From a virus: a stretch of 57,673 bases of DNA. The stretch is taken from IMG/VR virus record IMGVR_UViG_3300050821_002527, positions 1 to 57,673 of that record; one strand, given 5' to 3'. Each line of letters starts with the position of its first letter. Positions within the stretch are counted from its first letter, which is position 1. Made by a program: the position numbers and the translations under genes. This document shows, piece after piece, positions 6,874 through 14,246 of this stretch. Below the pieces are notes generated by a model. The model was not told the DNA's origin and did not search any database. It saw nothing but the letters and a program-made list of their open reading frames with translations.

Positions 6874-7002
6874 ATAGATACACTTCCATTAAGCTAATAA
6901 TCTAATCTTAATTTTCTTTACTAGTAATCTTCAATAATCCTAATCAAAAGATTATTAGACAATCCAAATCGTGAATAGTTTCCCAAGATTCGGAGAATAT
7001 TT

Positions 7003-7824
7003 ATGTTAATAATTGATTCTGATAATTACAAATCTGCTAGTATTGAGACTCTATTCTTTCCAGGAGGAGAGCCTCACGCTAAGGTTCCACTTTTCAAGGA
7101 ACCAGTATTATTCTTCCTTAAACCTCGTACTTGGTATGATACTGGTCTAGGTATGTGTGTCTGGGATGCTCTACAGAGACAATACGCAGGGCATAGATTA
7201 TTTATTCCTTATTTTCCAGGAGCACGACAGGATAGGTCTAAAGGGGAAGCTCCGCTAACTGCGGAGCTTATGTATAGAGCTTTCGCTACTTTCTATAGTG
7301 ATATGAGTGTATTTGATCTTCATTCTATAAATACCATCTATGGACTAGATGTACGCAATTTAATGCCTGCTGAGCTAGATATACCTAAACTAGATAATGT
7401 CGCAGGTATTATAGCTCCTGATGAGGGAGCAGCTCAGCGAGCTAGTGAGTTCCAGGAAAAATTTTACCCTGGAACGTATTTCATCCAATGTTCCAAGAAA
7501 CGAGATCCTCATACTGGTAGACTATCTGGCTATCATTGTCCAGAACTTAACACGACTGGTCATTATGTTATCGTAGATGATATTTGTGATGGTGGAGGTA
7601 CGTTTAATCTTCTAGCTGAAGCTTTCTTCGCTTCTGAGGTAGGTAAGTCAAGTAAGCTATCTATGTTCGTATCTCATGGAATATTCTCTAAAGGATTAAG
7701 GAATATAGATTCAAGGATAGAAACTATTATTACTACAGACTCATGGTGCAAACCTGAGTATCATAGTAATAATCCTCGTCTTAAGGTCATTCCTCTCCTC
7801 CCTCAACTTATCTCTTACTTCTGA
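7003..7824 (+). CDS. PRPP-synthetase-like enzyme (Prs or ADPR-pyrophosphate synthetase)
   Basis: The 273-aa product has the fold signature of ribose-phosphate pyrophosphokinases: FPGARQDR (71-78), FDLHS (104-108), IIAPDEGA (136-143), KKRDPHTG (165-172) and the pyrophosphate/ribose-binding loop VIVDDICDGGGTF (189-201). Bacterial Prs is about 315 aa, so this is short. The next gene is a NAMPT homologue 10 bp downstream. Such pairs are known in phages either to supply PRPP for NAD salvage, or, in the NARP1 pathway, as Adps, which pyrophosphorylates ADP-ribose. No NMN adenylyltransferase is visible in the window, which favours the NARP1 reading. SD GGAG lies 9 nt before ATG 7003. Confidence 0.88.
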   Translation: MLIIDSDNYKSASIETLFFPGGEPHAKVPLFKEPVLFFLKPRTWYDTGLGMCVWDALQRQYAGHRLFIPYFPGARQDRSKGEAPLTAELMYRAFATFYSDMSVFDLHSINTIYGLDVRNLMPAELDIPKLDNVAGIIAPDEGAAQRASEFQEKFYPGTYFIQCSKKRDPHTGRLSGYHCPELNTTGHYVIVDDICDGGGTFNLLAEAFFASEVGKSSKLSMFVSHGIFSKGLRNIDSRIETIITTDSWCKPEYHSNNPRLKVIPLLPQLISYF

Positions 7825-7834
7825 TAGGTGATTT

Positions 7835-9328
7835 GTGACTCATTTCCTTAAATTCATCACAGCTACTGATGGCTACAAGATTGATCATCGACGACAATAC
7901 CCTCAAGGTACTAGCTATGTCTATTCCAATTTCACTCCTAGAGCTACTCGTATTCCTGGGGTAACTGAAATTCCTTGTGTAGGACGTAGGATTTTTACTA
8001 AGTATTTCTTGGAAGACCTTGCCAGGGATACCTTCTTCAATGTACCTAAGAGGCAAGTATTGGAGTATTACCAACGGCGTATCGACGGGTACTTTGGCCC
8101 TAACGATATTGGTACAGAGCATATTGGAGATCTTCATGATCTGGGCTACCTTCCATTAGAGATTTATGCCCTTCCAGAAGGCACTCTCTGTCCACTTAGA
8201 GTCCCAATGCTTACAGTTGAAAACACCCACCCTGACTTCTTTTGGTTAACAAATTATATCGAAACGCCGTTATCTTCTATGATCTGGCAGGCTAGTACTA
8301 ATGCTCAGATTGCTAGAATGTACCGGAAGAATTTTGATCAGTGGGCTGCTAAGACTAGCGATTACCTTGAGTTCGTGGATTATCAGGGACATGATTTTAG
8401 TTTCCGGGGCATGGGGTCTCCAGAAGCCGCGGCACGAGCTATTGGGCATTTACTCTATTTTAAAGGTACAGATACTCTTCCAGTACTTGATGTACTAGAA
8501 GAGTACTATGGAGTAAGTCAAATAGATTTGAATCCATACGGAGTCTCTGTACCGGCTACAGAACATGCCGTGATGTGCGCTGGTGGTAGTGAAACTGAAT
8601 TGGAAACATTCCAGAGATTACTAGACCTATATCCTATTGGAATTGTGTCAGTAGTCTCGGATACTTGGGATCTGTGGAAGGTTATTGGAGAACTACTCCC
8701 TAATCTTAAAGATAAGATTATAGCTAGGAATGGAAAACTAGTAATTCGTCCAGACAGTGGAGATCCAGTAAAGATTCTCTGTGGAGATATGAATCATAAG
8801 GGAAATAGTTATAGGGATGCTTATATTCGTAGAGGAGTAATTGAATGTTTATGGGATATATTTGGAGGTAAGATTAATACTAAAGGATTTAGGGAATTAG
8901 ACTCCCATATTGGAGCTATCTATGGGGACTCTATTACCAGAGAACGACAAGATCAGATTAATTATTGGCTAGCTGACAAAGGGTTCGCTTCAACTAATTG
9001 GGTAGCTGGCATTGGTTCTTATACCTACCAGTACAATACTCGGGATACTTTCGGGATGGCCATGAAGGCTACTTGGGCTATGATTAATGGAGAGGAGAAG
9101 TTTTTATTTAAACAACCAGCTACAGATGATGGCACTAAATTCTCTGCTAGAGGGAAACTAGTAGTGGTTAAAAATAAAGAAGGAGTTCTCGAACTTACAG
9201 ATGGAATGGGTATGGCTAAATGGAGTAATTGTGGTGCTACTGATGAACTTAAGCTTGCCTGGTTGGATGGAGTGGAGCAGGAGCACCCTCAATTTTCTCA
9301 TATGCAAAAGAGGGCTAAGGTATTATGA
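7835..9328 (+). CDS. nadV: Nicotinamide phosphoribosyltransferase family (NadV / Namat-like)
   Basis: The 497-aa product has full NAMPT-family length and active-site elements: HDFSFRG (186-192), catalytic-type His in ATEHAVM (His244), VSDTWD (274-279), the PRPP-binding IRPDSGDP (304-311) and YGDSI (363-367). The family joins nicotinamide to PRPP to give NMN; the NARP1 member Namat instead uses ADPR-pyrophosphate to give NAD+ directly. The start is GTG 7835 with AGGTGA 6 nt upstream. It is co-transcribed with the PRPP-synthetase-like gene and overlaps the next gene by 4 bp (ATGA). Substrate (PRPP or ADPR-PP) cannot be decided from sequence alone. Confidence 0.9.
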   Translation: MTHFLKFITATDGYKIDHRRQYPQGTSYVYSNFTPRATRIPGVTEIPCVGRRIFTKYFLEDLARDTFFNVPKRQVLEYYQRRIDGYFGPNDIGTEHIGDLHDLGYLPLEIYALPEGTLCPLRVPMLTVENTHPDFFWLTNYIETPLSSMIWQASTNAQIARMYRKNFDQWAAKTSDYLEFVDYQGHDFSFRGMGSPEAAARAIGHLLYFKGTDTLPVLDVLEEYYGVSQIDLNPYGVSVPATEHAVMCAGGSETELETFQRLLDLYPIGIVSVVSDTWDLWKVIGELLPNLKDKIIARNGKLVIRPDSGDPVKILCGDMNHKGNSYRDAYIRRGVIECLWDIFGGKINTKGFRELDSHIGAIYGDSITRERQDQINYWLADKGFASTNWVAGIGSYTYQYNTRDTFGMAMKATWAMINGEEKFLFKQPATDDGTKFSARGKLVVVKNKEGVLELTDGMGMAKWSNCGATDELKLAWLDGVEQEHPQFSHMQKRAKVL

Positions 9329-9666
9329 GATATCATAATAGATATGGATTTTATGAATTAAACCCTTTCCCAGGTTGTAATCAGCTAGTAGTTTCTAACC
9401 ATGCTTTTATATTCGATGTGCATAGGGGAGAGGGACGGGGAACTAAGGAGCACTATCGAAGATTATTGAAAGCTAGAAATCTTGGCTACGATGCTATTAT
9501 CTGTACGGTCAAATCAGATAATATAGCTCAGATTAAAATTCTTAAGAAACATGAGTGGACTAAATGTTTTGAGTTTGCTAATGAAGAAACTGGAAATACC
9601 ATTCAAGTTTGGATGAAAGATCTCAAGGATATGGATTATTCTACGAGACCAAAGAAGGTAATATAA
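9325..9666 (+). CDS. GNAT-fold acetyltransferase-like protein (113 aa)
   Basis: A compact protein carrying the acetyl-CoA loop pattern R-G-E-G-R-G (within VHRGEGRGTKEHY, near residue 50) and a following segment SDNIAQIKILKKHEW typical of the last GNAT helix. At 113 residues it is shorter than the usual 140-160, so the first strands may be reduced. ATG 9325 overlaps the NAMPT-like stop by 4 bp, implying coupled translation with the NAD cassette. The acetylated substrate is unknown. Confidence 0.65.
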   Translation: MRYHNRYGFYELNPFPGCNQLVVSNHAFIFDVHRGEGRGTKEHYRRLLKARNLGYDAIICTVKSDNIAQIKILKKHEWTKCFEFANEETGNTIQVWMKDLKDMDYSTRPKKVI

Positions 9667-9669
9667 CTT

Positions 9670-9861
9670 ATGCCTGGAAAACGTCACAAACCCCCTCAGA
9701 TCTCACTATTTGGAGAGTCAGAGGTAAAGACTTGGCATCGATGTGTTCGATGTAATCAATTCATAATGTTCACAGGATATGAATGGCAGCATAGAAATGG
9801 CCTTGTTCGTTGTAAAGGAGGTAATGCTAAACCTAAGGAGAATTATGATGTGGCTGCATAA
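9670..9861 (+). CDS. Small zinc-ribbon-like protein (63 aa)
   Basis: Contains CVRCNQF followed by a single Cys in LVRCKGG, an incomplete zinc-ribbon pattern, on a basic background with a short N-terminal LFG motif. It lies 3 bp after the GNAT-like gene and overlaps the next gene by 17 bp. Likely a small zinc-binding accessory of unknown role. Confidence 0.6.
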   Translation: MPGKRHKPPQISLFGESEVKTWHRCVRCNQFIMFTGYEWQHRNGLVRCKGGNAKPKENYDVAA

Positions 9862-10234
9862 CCTTCCTAAGAAGGATCGAGTAGGATTATGGAAGGATGT
9901 ATTTAAATGGAAGGGTGGGAGGCAGAGGTCGGGTTATAGAACTTTCTTATTATTCTTTAATCCATTCTTCATTCCGTTCCATGTCTTATTGCTCCATTAC
10001 CCTGCATGGTCGTATACTCCTTTCCATGTGGATCCTGTACCAGGAAAGAGGCACTATAGGTTCAATCTTAGTTTCTGGTTACCCAAGATAGGAGGAACTC
10101 CTCTAATCGTTAAACCTTATATAAATACTAGGAGGATTCAATTCTTCAGATCAGATTTATGCCCTCATAGCGTCAGTACAGTATACGAAGGTACCAGATG
10201 GGTGTTAAGTATTGGATGGGTATTAAAAGAATAA
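9845..10234 (+). CDS. Hypothetical beta-rich protein (129 aa)
   Basis: The start was placed at ATG 9845 (or 9848) because AAGGAG ends just upstream; the longer frame from 9779 lies inside the preceding gene. The middle is aromatic and hydrophobic (FLLFFNPFFIPFHVLLLHY). The C-terminal half alternates strands and ends with FFRSDLCPHSV, then RWVLSIGW, a pattern reminiscent of the end of double-stranded beta-helix (cupin or oxygenase-like) proteins. That resemblance is weak. It closes the NAD-cassette operon before a strong new promoter. Confidence 0.6.
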   Translation: MMWLHNLPKKDRVGLWKDVFKWKGGRQRSGYRTFLLFFNPFFIPFHVLLLHYPAWSYTPFHVDPVPGKRHYRFNLSFWLPKIGGTPLIVKPYINTRRIQFFRSDLCPHSVSTVYEGTRWVLSIGWVLKE

Positions 10235-10243
10235 TATAGATAT

Positions 10244-10273
10244 TTGACAAACCACCTTAAGCTATGCTATAAT
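10244..10273 (+). promoter_or_regulatory. Consensus sigma70 promoter
   Basis: Perfect -35 TTGACA (10244-10249), 18-bp spacer, perfect -10 TATAAT (10268-10273). It lies in the gap after 10234 and would drive the small ORF at 10306 and the operon through the SPFH lipoprotein to the terminator at 12528. Confidence 0.9.
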
Positions 10274-10305
10274 AGTATCGTAAAATGGAAATTTAGGTAC
10301 TGTAT

Positions 10306-10458
10306 ATGGAGTACGCTGAAGTGGCAGTTGTGATTACTAAATGGAGAAATCTTTTACTCGGTAAATCTGTCCGGGAGAAGATCCTCTTAACTAAGAGTCT
10401 CTTGCGAGAAGTAAGAACACAATTGGAGATTTTAGAATCAAATGGACAAGATCCTTAA
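10306..10458 (+). CDS. Small helical protein (50 aa)
   Basis: ATG 10306 opens a 50-codon frame about 25-30 nt downstream of the expected transcription start, with AGG about 11 nt before it. The product is amphipathic and charged (KSVREKILLTKSLLREVRTQ) and likely one or two helices. First gene behind the consensus promoter; small phage proteins in that position are often host-directed. Function unknown. Confidence 0.55.
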   Translation: MEYAEVAVVITKWRNLLLGKSVREKILLTKSLLREVRTQLEILESNGQDP

Positions 10459-10558
10459 TAGTTATAGGTGTAACTGTATTTTTTACTATTCCCTCTCTAG
10501 CAGAAAGGAGTTAAATAAAAAGACTGAACTAGGCTGATACTATGGGGGTGTTGGCATC
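10459..10558 (+). promoter_or_regulatory. Short leader with weak hairpin
   Basis: AGTTA-TAGGTG-TAACT followed by GTATTTTTT looks like a weak terminator or attenuator just after the 50-aa gene. The rest of the 100-bp gap holds an unused GAAAGGAG motif at about 10500-10507 with no start codon behind it. Confidence 0.35.
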
Positions 10559-11086
10559 ATGGCAAAGGTCCGTCGAGACCGGCTAGATGTTCCAGGATTC
10601 TCTCTAGGTCTAAAAACCGGAGAATTTATCGATGTCCCAAAAATATTTGGTGGTCGCCCGACTAAACGAAAAAGTACTACACCTCATTCATTTGCTGATC
10701 TCGTCAGTGCCGATTTTCCAAGTAGCAAACGACGACGTCTTTTAATAGAAACCGCGATTGCTAGAAAAGAATACGTACAAGAGCGAAGAGTTAAAGCTCG
10801 TTCTGAGCATAGAGGGGTTACTAAACCTATTCCTGGGTACTGCCTTAGGCGGTACCTAGAGTTTCGTGGTATGAAAATGGGTAGGGATCATTCCCGTTGC
10901 CCTCCGTATAAAGAAGTTCCAGAAGTAATTTCTCCTAACCCAAAGATAATCTATGAGGTAATAGAAGCTACAACTAATGGTTTTATTTCTATATTGAGTT
11001 TTACTAGTTCAAGAGAGGCGAAGCTAATGTGCAATACATTAGCTCGTTTTGGTGTTGCTGCGTATTTTAACCAAGTGAAGAGGTAG
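10559..11086 (+). CDS. Basic hypothetical protein (175 aa)
   Basis: A strongly basic protein with many Arg/Lys clusters (SSKRRRLLIETAIARKEYVQ, RRVKARSEH) in the first two thirds and a more globular C-terminus (FISILSFTSSREAKLMCNTL). Nucleic-acid or ribosome association is plausible from charge alone. It is followed after 2 bp by the next gene in an operon run. No domain recognised. Confidence 0.65.
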   Translation: MAKVRRDRLDVPGFSLGLKTGEFIDVPKIFGGRPTKRKSTTPHSFADLVSADFPSSKRRRLLIETAIARKEYVQERRVKARSEHRGVTKPIPGYCLRRYLEFRGMKMGRDHSRCPPYKEVPEVISPNPKIIYEVIEATTNGFISILSFTSSREAKLMCNTLARFGVAAYFNQVKR

Positions 11087-11088
11087 TT

Positions 11089-11499
11089 ATGGGTGAGTAT
11101 GTAAATTCCAAGCAAGTTCGTTTTGATCGTTCCACTTGTTCTTGTGGTGTGCTTAATGCCCACCATCTTCCACAGCAAAGTCCTAATAAGACTTTGTTCG
11201 CAATTCTCACAGCTCTTTACCATAAGAGTAATCCTCGCCCCTCGGCGTTCGTTATGTTCTCGGATGTGATTGAGGAGGAGAAAAGTCGCGGTCAAAGTTT
11301 GGCTATAGAGATTAAGAAGACCTTTGGTATTAAGTTTGTAGACGGTACCTACTCATACCCAGCCCTTATTGAATCTCCTATTGAAGTTAACCCCCGTACT
11401 GGCAATAGGATTAAGGTTTGGCTATGGACTCTTGAGCACGATGCCTTGCGTAAGTATTACCAAGAAGAGTTGGCCAATCGTATTGAAGCTGACGAATAA
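11089..11499 (+). CDS. Hypothetical protein (136 aa)
   Basis: A globular-looking protein with an N-terminal Cys-X-Cys (STCSCGVLNAHH) that could bind metal and a central alpha/beta region (PSAFVMFSDVIEEEKSRGQS). Tightly spaced in an operon with the basic protein before it and a membrane protein after it. No recognised family. Confidence 0.65.
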   Translation: MGEYVNSKQVRFDRSTCSCGVLNAHHLPQQSPNKTLFAILTALYHKSNPRPSAFVMFSDVIEEEKSRGQSLAIEIKKTFGIKFVDGTYSYPALIESPIEVNPRTGNRIKVWLWTLEHDALRKYYQEELANRIEADE

Positions 11500-11501
11500 C
11501 T

Positions 11502-11717
11502 ATGCGTGCTAGTTATTTTCTAACAGTATTTGCTTTGCGCATTTGGGTTTTAGTGGGGATTACTCTATTCCTGCTATCCCTTTCTGATTTCATGTTTAAG
11601 GATAAACACAGCTTTAAACAGTTTGCTAGTCGAGTATGGTTTACGTTGATCTGGCCAATCTCCCTTGTTAGTAAAAATGGGAGAAAAACGTTGTTTGGTA
11701 AATTCGAGGGTATTTGA
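11502..11717 (+). CDS. Small membrane protein (71 aa)
   Basis: One clear hydrophobic span at residues 5-30 (LTVFALRIWVLVGITLFLLS) and a possible second amphipathic span (RVWFTLIWPISLV). It directly precedes the SPFH lipoprotein by 3 bp, so the two may act together at the inner membrane. Function unknown. Confidence 0.65.
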   Translation: MRASYFLTVFALRIWVLVGITLFLLSLSDFMFKDKHSFKQFASRVWFTLIWPISLVSKNGRKTLFGKFEGI

Positions 11718-11720
11718 ACT

Positions 11721-12509
11721 ATGAACTCTATTAAGAGTATCTTTGCGTCCTTCACAGTACTGATTATGACTGTCTTTATGCTTTCAGGCTGCGGAGTCCA
11801 TACTGTGGATACTGGGCATAGGGGAGTGAAAGTCTCATTCGGGCAAGTAGAAGGAGAACCACTCACAGAGGGTCTATACTTTGTTAACCCTTTCTCTACC
11901 TCCATTGAACAAATGGATATTCGGACTCTACGATCTGATAGTAAAGAAGGGGCTAATACTAAGGATGTCCAGATTGCTTATATTAACTTCTCCTTGAACT
12001 ACTCCCTTCAACCGGAAAATGTGGGTACTACATTCAAGACTGTAGGAGTAGATTGGGCACGTATCCTTGTGCATCCAGTAGTTCAACAGGATCTTAAGGA
12101 TGAGATTGCTAAGTGGGATGCTGTAGATCTAGTTGCTAATCGCCAGCAAGCTAGTGATCACGTGCAGTTTGCTATTACCAAAGATCTGGGAGCAAAAGGT
12201 ATCAAAGTATCTGGATTCTTTATCACAAATATTACCTTCTCTAGCTCATTTGAAAGTTCAATTGAGAGGAAGGTAGTAGCTGCCCAGGATGCTCTCGCAG
12301 CCCAGAATAAGACTGAGCAGATTAAGCAGGAAGCTAACCAGAGGCTTATCCAAGCGACAGCCGAAGCTCAGTCTATGAAAATTAGAGCCGATGCTTTGTC
12401 ACAGAATCCCAAGCTAGTCGAATGGGAGGCAGTCCAAAAGTGGGATGGACACCTACCTCAATATTCCTTGGGAAGTTCTACTCCATTTATTCAGCTTCCA
12501 AGTAGATAA
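11721..12509 (+). CDS. SPFH/Band-7 (prohibitin-like) lipoprotein
   Basis: The N-terminus is a signal peptide ending in a lipobox LSGC (21-24), so Cys24 would be lipidated. An SPFH/Band-7 domain follows (HRGVKVSFGQV, then EGLYFVNPF, residues about 33-180). A helical Ala/Gln/Glu-rich segment (about 180-235) is typical of the oligomerising helix of prohibitins. SPFH proteins form ring-like membrane scaffolds and modulate membrane proteases. Phage copies are known but rare; a role in membrane protection or superinfection control is inference. It ends its operon at a terminator. Confidence 0.88.
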   Translation: MNSIKSIFASFTVLIMTVFMLSGCGVHTVDTGHRGVKVSFGQVEGEPLTEGLYFVNPFSTSIEQMDIRTLRSDSKEGANTKDVQIAYINFSLNYSLQPENVGTTFKTVGVDWARILVHPVVQQDLKDEIAKWDAVDLVANRQQASDHVQFAITKDLGAKGIKVSGFFITNITFSSSFESSIERKVVAAQDALAAQNKTEQIKQEANQRLIQATAEAQSMKIRADALSQNPKLVEWEAVQKWDGHLPQYSLGSSTPFIQLPSR

Positions 12510-12527
12510 TTAGTTTCCCTCTAGCTA

Positions 12528-12557
12528 ACCCCAGGTGCTCTCGGCCTGGGGTTTTTC
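12528..12557 (+). terminator. Rho-independent terminator after SPFH gene
   Basis: ACCCCAGG (12528-12535) pairs with CCTGGGGT (12545-12552) across a 9-nt loop, followed by TTTT. It closes the operon started by the consensus promoter at 10244. Confidence 0.88.
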
Positions 12558-12579
12558 TTTGCCTAAAATAAGGTGAAAT

Positions 12580-12786
12580 GTGGATACTAAAGAATGTATT
12601 ACTACTATAGTTAGTGTAGTATCTATACTAATAAGTGTTCTTAGTATGGAAAATTGCGCGTATAAAGAGGACCTATTAAGTCATGATAAACCCTGCCAAA
12701 GACCCGCAGCGACTGAAAGAAAAGGAGTTAGTGCAGAAAGCCAAGGAGGATTTACTTTGGGAAATGGTATCAAGTACTCAATGTAG
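12580..12786 (+). CDS. Small membrane-anchor-type protein (68 aa)
   Basis: GTG 12580 is preceded by AAGGTGAAAT. Residues 6-22 (CITTIVSVVSILISVLS) form a short hydrophobic span. The remainder is polar. The last 104 bp overlap, in another frame, the more convincing 50-codon gene at 12683, which reduces confidence that the full frame is used. Confidence 0.45.
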   Translation: MDTKECITTIVSVVSILISVLSMENCAYKEDLLSHDKPCQRPAATERKGVSAESQGGFTLGNGIKYSM

Positions 12787-12835
12787 CTATTATGACTTTA
12801 TTGATATAGAGGAAAATGACGATGATCAAGAATAA
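12683..12835 (+). CDS. Acidic-tailed small protein (50 aa)
   Basis: The frame from ATG 12683 gives a helical, charged protein (DPQRLKEKELVQKAKEDLLW) with a very acidic end (EENDDDQE). Its composition looks more protein-like than the overlapping frame. It overlaps the next gene by 20 bp. Acidic C-tails are common in proteins that contact basic nucleic-acid-binding partners. Function unknown. Confidence 0.5.
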   Translation: MINPAKDPQRLKEKELVQKAKEDLLWEMVSSTQCSYYDFIDIEENDDDQE

Positions 12836-13133
12836 GCGTAATGCTCGTCCAGCACGAGTTGTTGATGAGCATGATTTCCAGATTAAAAGTATTAGGATGA
12901 AGAAAGACGGTACAAATACCGAACATTCTTCAGTGGATATCAGGGACAGCACCCTTAAGGAGGCTATTGATAGAACTTGTGATCTTCAAGATGAGTTCGA
13001 TCAGGACTCAGATCCTGTACGGGTTTATCTGTACAAGAAAGAAGACCCTAATGTCCCTGTCTATGCCGCTTATGCTAGGTATTACGATTGGAGGCAATTT
13101 AATGAGCAGCACAGGAGTATTTCTAATGGATAA
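12816..13133 (+). CDS. Hypothetical protein (105 aa)
   Basis: GAGGAAA precedes both ATG 12816 (4 nt) and ATG 12822 (10 nt); the second may be used. The N-terminus is basic (KNKRNARPARVVDEHD), followed by mixed strands and helices. It overlaps the HTH gene by 8 bp. No family recognised. Confidence 0.6.
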   Translation: MTMIKNKRNARPARVVDEHDFQIKSIRMKKDGTNTEHSSVDIRDSTLKEAIDRTCDLQDEFDQDSDPVRVYLYKKEDPNVPVYAAYARYYDWRQFNEQHRSISNG

Positions 13134-13299
13134 GAAACATTTAGGAGGCCGCCCAGTAAAAGCTCCTCCTAATCCACTTGAGCTAATTGATAAGCTCAAT
13201 ACTCTCAAATACGCGGAGGTAGCTAAGTACTATAACGTGTCAGTAGGTGCCGTACAAAAGTGGTGTAAGCAGCTTGATATTTCTTTGAGGTGGGTATAA
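13126..13299 (+). CDS. Small HTH regulator-like protein (57 aa)
   Basis: The start is ATG 13126 with SD GGAG 10 nt upstream; the longer frame to 12967 overlaps the preceding gene. Residues 30-52 (YAEVAKYYNVSVGAVQKWCK) are a classical homeodomain-like helix-turn-helix, as in transposase or terminase small-subunit N-termini. It overlaps the first amidoligase gene by one base (TAATG) and may regulate that cluster (inference). Confidence 0.75.
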   Translation: MDKKHLGGRPVKAPPNPLELIDKLNTLKYAEVAKYYNVSVGAVQKWCKQLDISLRWV

Positions 13300-14243
13300 T
13301 GGATTACGGACCAAGAATTGGTGCAGACCCTGAGATTTTTGTTCATAACCCCGATAAGAAAGTTATCCCTATTTGTGGATTAGTAGGAGGTACAAAGGAG
13401 TATCCTACTATTATTACTGATATGGTGAAGAGTCTTTACGGGTATAGTCCTGAAGGAGTTAGGTCAGGTGGAGCAATAGTTAAAGATGGATCATCTTTGG
13501 CCGATATAGGGGATTTTGCTGTTCAAGAAGATAATGTGATGCTAGAGTTTAATATCCCAGCATCTCCTTCGGTAGTAGGTTTTAGAGATAATATCTCTAT
13601 TGCCCTTAATACTATTAAGACTATGTATCTTTCTGATAAGAAGGTAGATTATCGTTTTAATCGAGTTACTACGAAATTTTCTTCCACTACACTAGCTAGT
13701 CACGGCCGACAGGCTTTGGAGATAGGTTGTGAGCCCGATTACGATGCTTATTCTAATCCTGCAGTAGGATTTAAGAGAGCTCCATTTTGTGCTATGGATT
13801 TAGGTCCATTTAGGTTCTGTGGGGGGCACCTACATGTGCAGTACAATAAGAATAATTGTGAACCCCATATTTTTGCCCAGCTTATGGATTGCGTCATTGG
13901 CGTCCCAAGTATCTTCCATGATATCCAAGGTCGTCGCAGGCGCTTCTATGGTCAACCGGGGCTATATAGGGAGAAACCCTACGGAATTGAATATCGTACT
14001 TTATCAAATTTCTGGTTAACTCCTCATACTAGAGATACCTGGCTTCCTGCGGCTCTTAATGGAGTATTTTGGTTAGCAGAAAGTATCAATACTCAACCAG
14101 ATATTCTTAAGGAAGCGTACTCTAAGATAGATTTTGATATGGTAAGAGAGGCTATTTCTTCGGAAAACATGCCTATGGCCCGTAAGACAATAAATCAGCT
14201 AATAGCGTCTGGGATTTATTTTAGTAGTGGTTCTATAGGGTGA
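13299..14243 (+). CDS. COOH-NH2 ligase type 2 (phiEco32-type amidoligase)
   Basis: The product (314 aa from ATG 13299, GAGGTG 9 nt upstream) starts with RIGADPEIFV and contains GGHLHVQYN near residue 180. These are hallmarks of the phage phiEco32-like COOH-NH2 ligase type-2 family of the glutamine-synthetase/amidoligase superfamily, which use ATP to join a carboxylate to an amine. It opens a cluster with a second amidoligase, a glutamine amidotransferase, a GGCT-like protein and an ATP-grasp enzyme. The set was predicted by comparative genomics to make or attach a peptide-like modification. Substrate unknown. Confidence 0.85.
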   Translation: MDYGPRIGADPEIFVHNPDKKVIPICGLVGGTKEYPTIITDMVKSLYGYSPEGVRSGGAIVKDGSSLADIGDFAVQEDNVMLEFNIPASPSVVGFRDNISIALNTIKTMYLSDKKVDYRFNRVTTKFSSTTLASHGRQALEIGCEPDYDAYSNPAVGFKRAPFCAMDLGPFRFCGGHLHVQYNKNNCEPHIFAQLMDCVIGVPSIFHDIQGRRRRFYGQPGLYREKPYGIEYRTLSNFWLTPHTRDTWLPAALNGVFWLAESINTQPDILKEAYSKIDFDMVREAISSENMPMARKTINQLIASGIYFSSGSIG

Positions 14244-14246
14244 TAT

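Noticed and set aside
12967-13125. Upstream extension of the small HTH protein
   Set aside because: The extension is out of frame inside the preceding gene; ATG 13126 has a proper SD.
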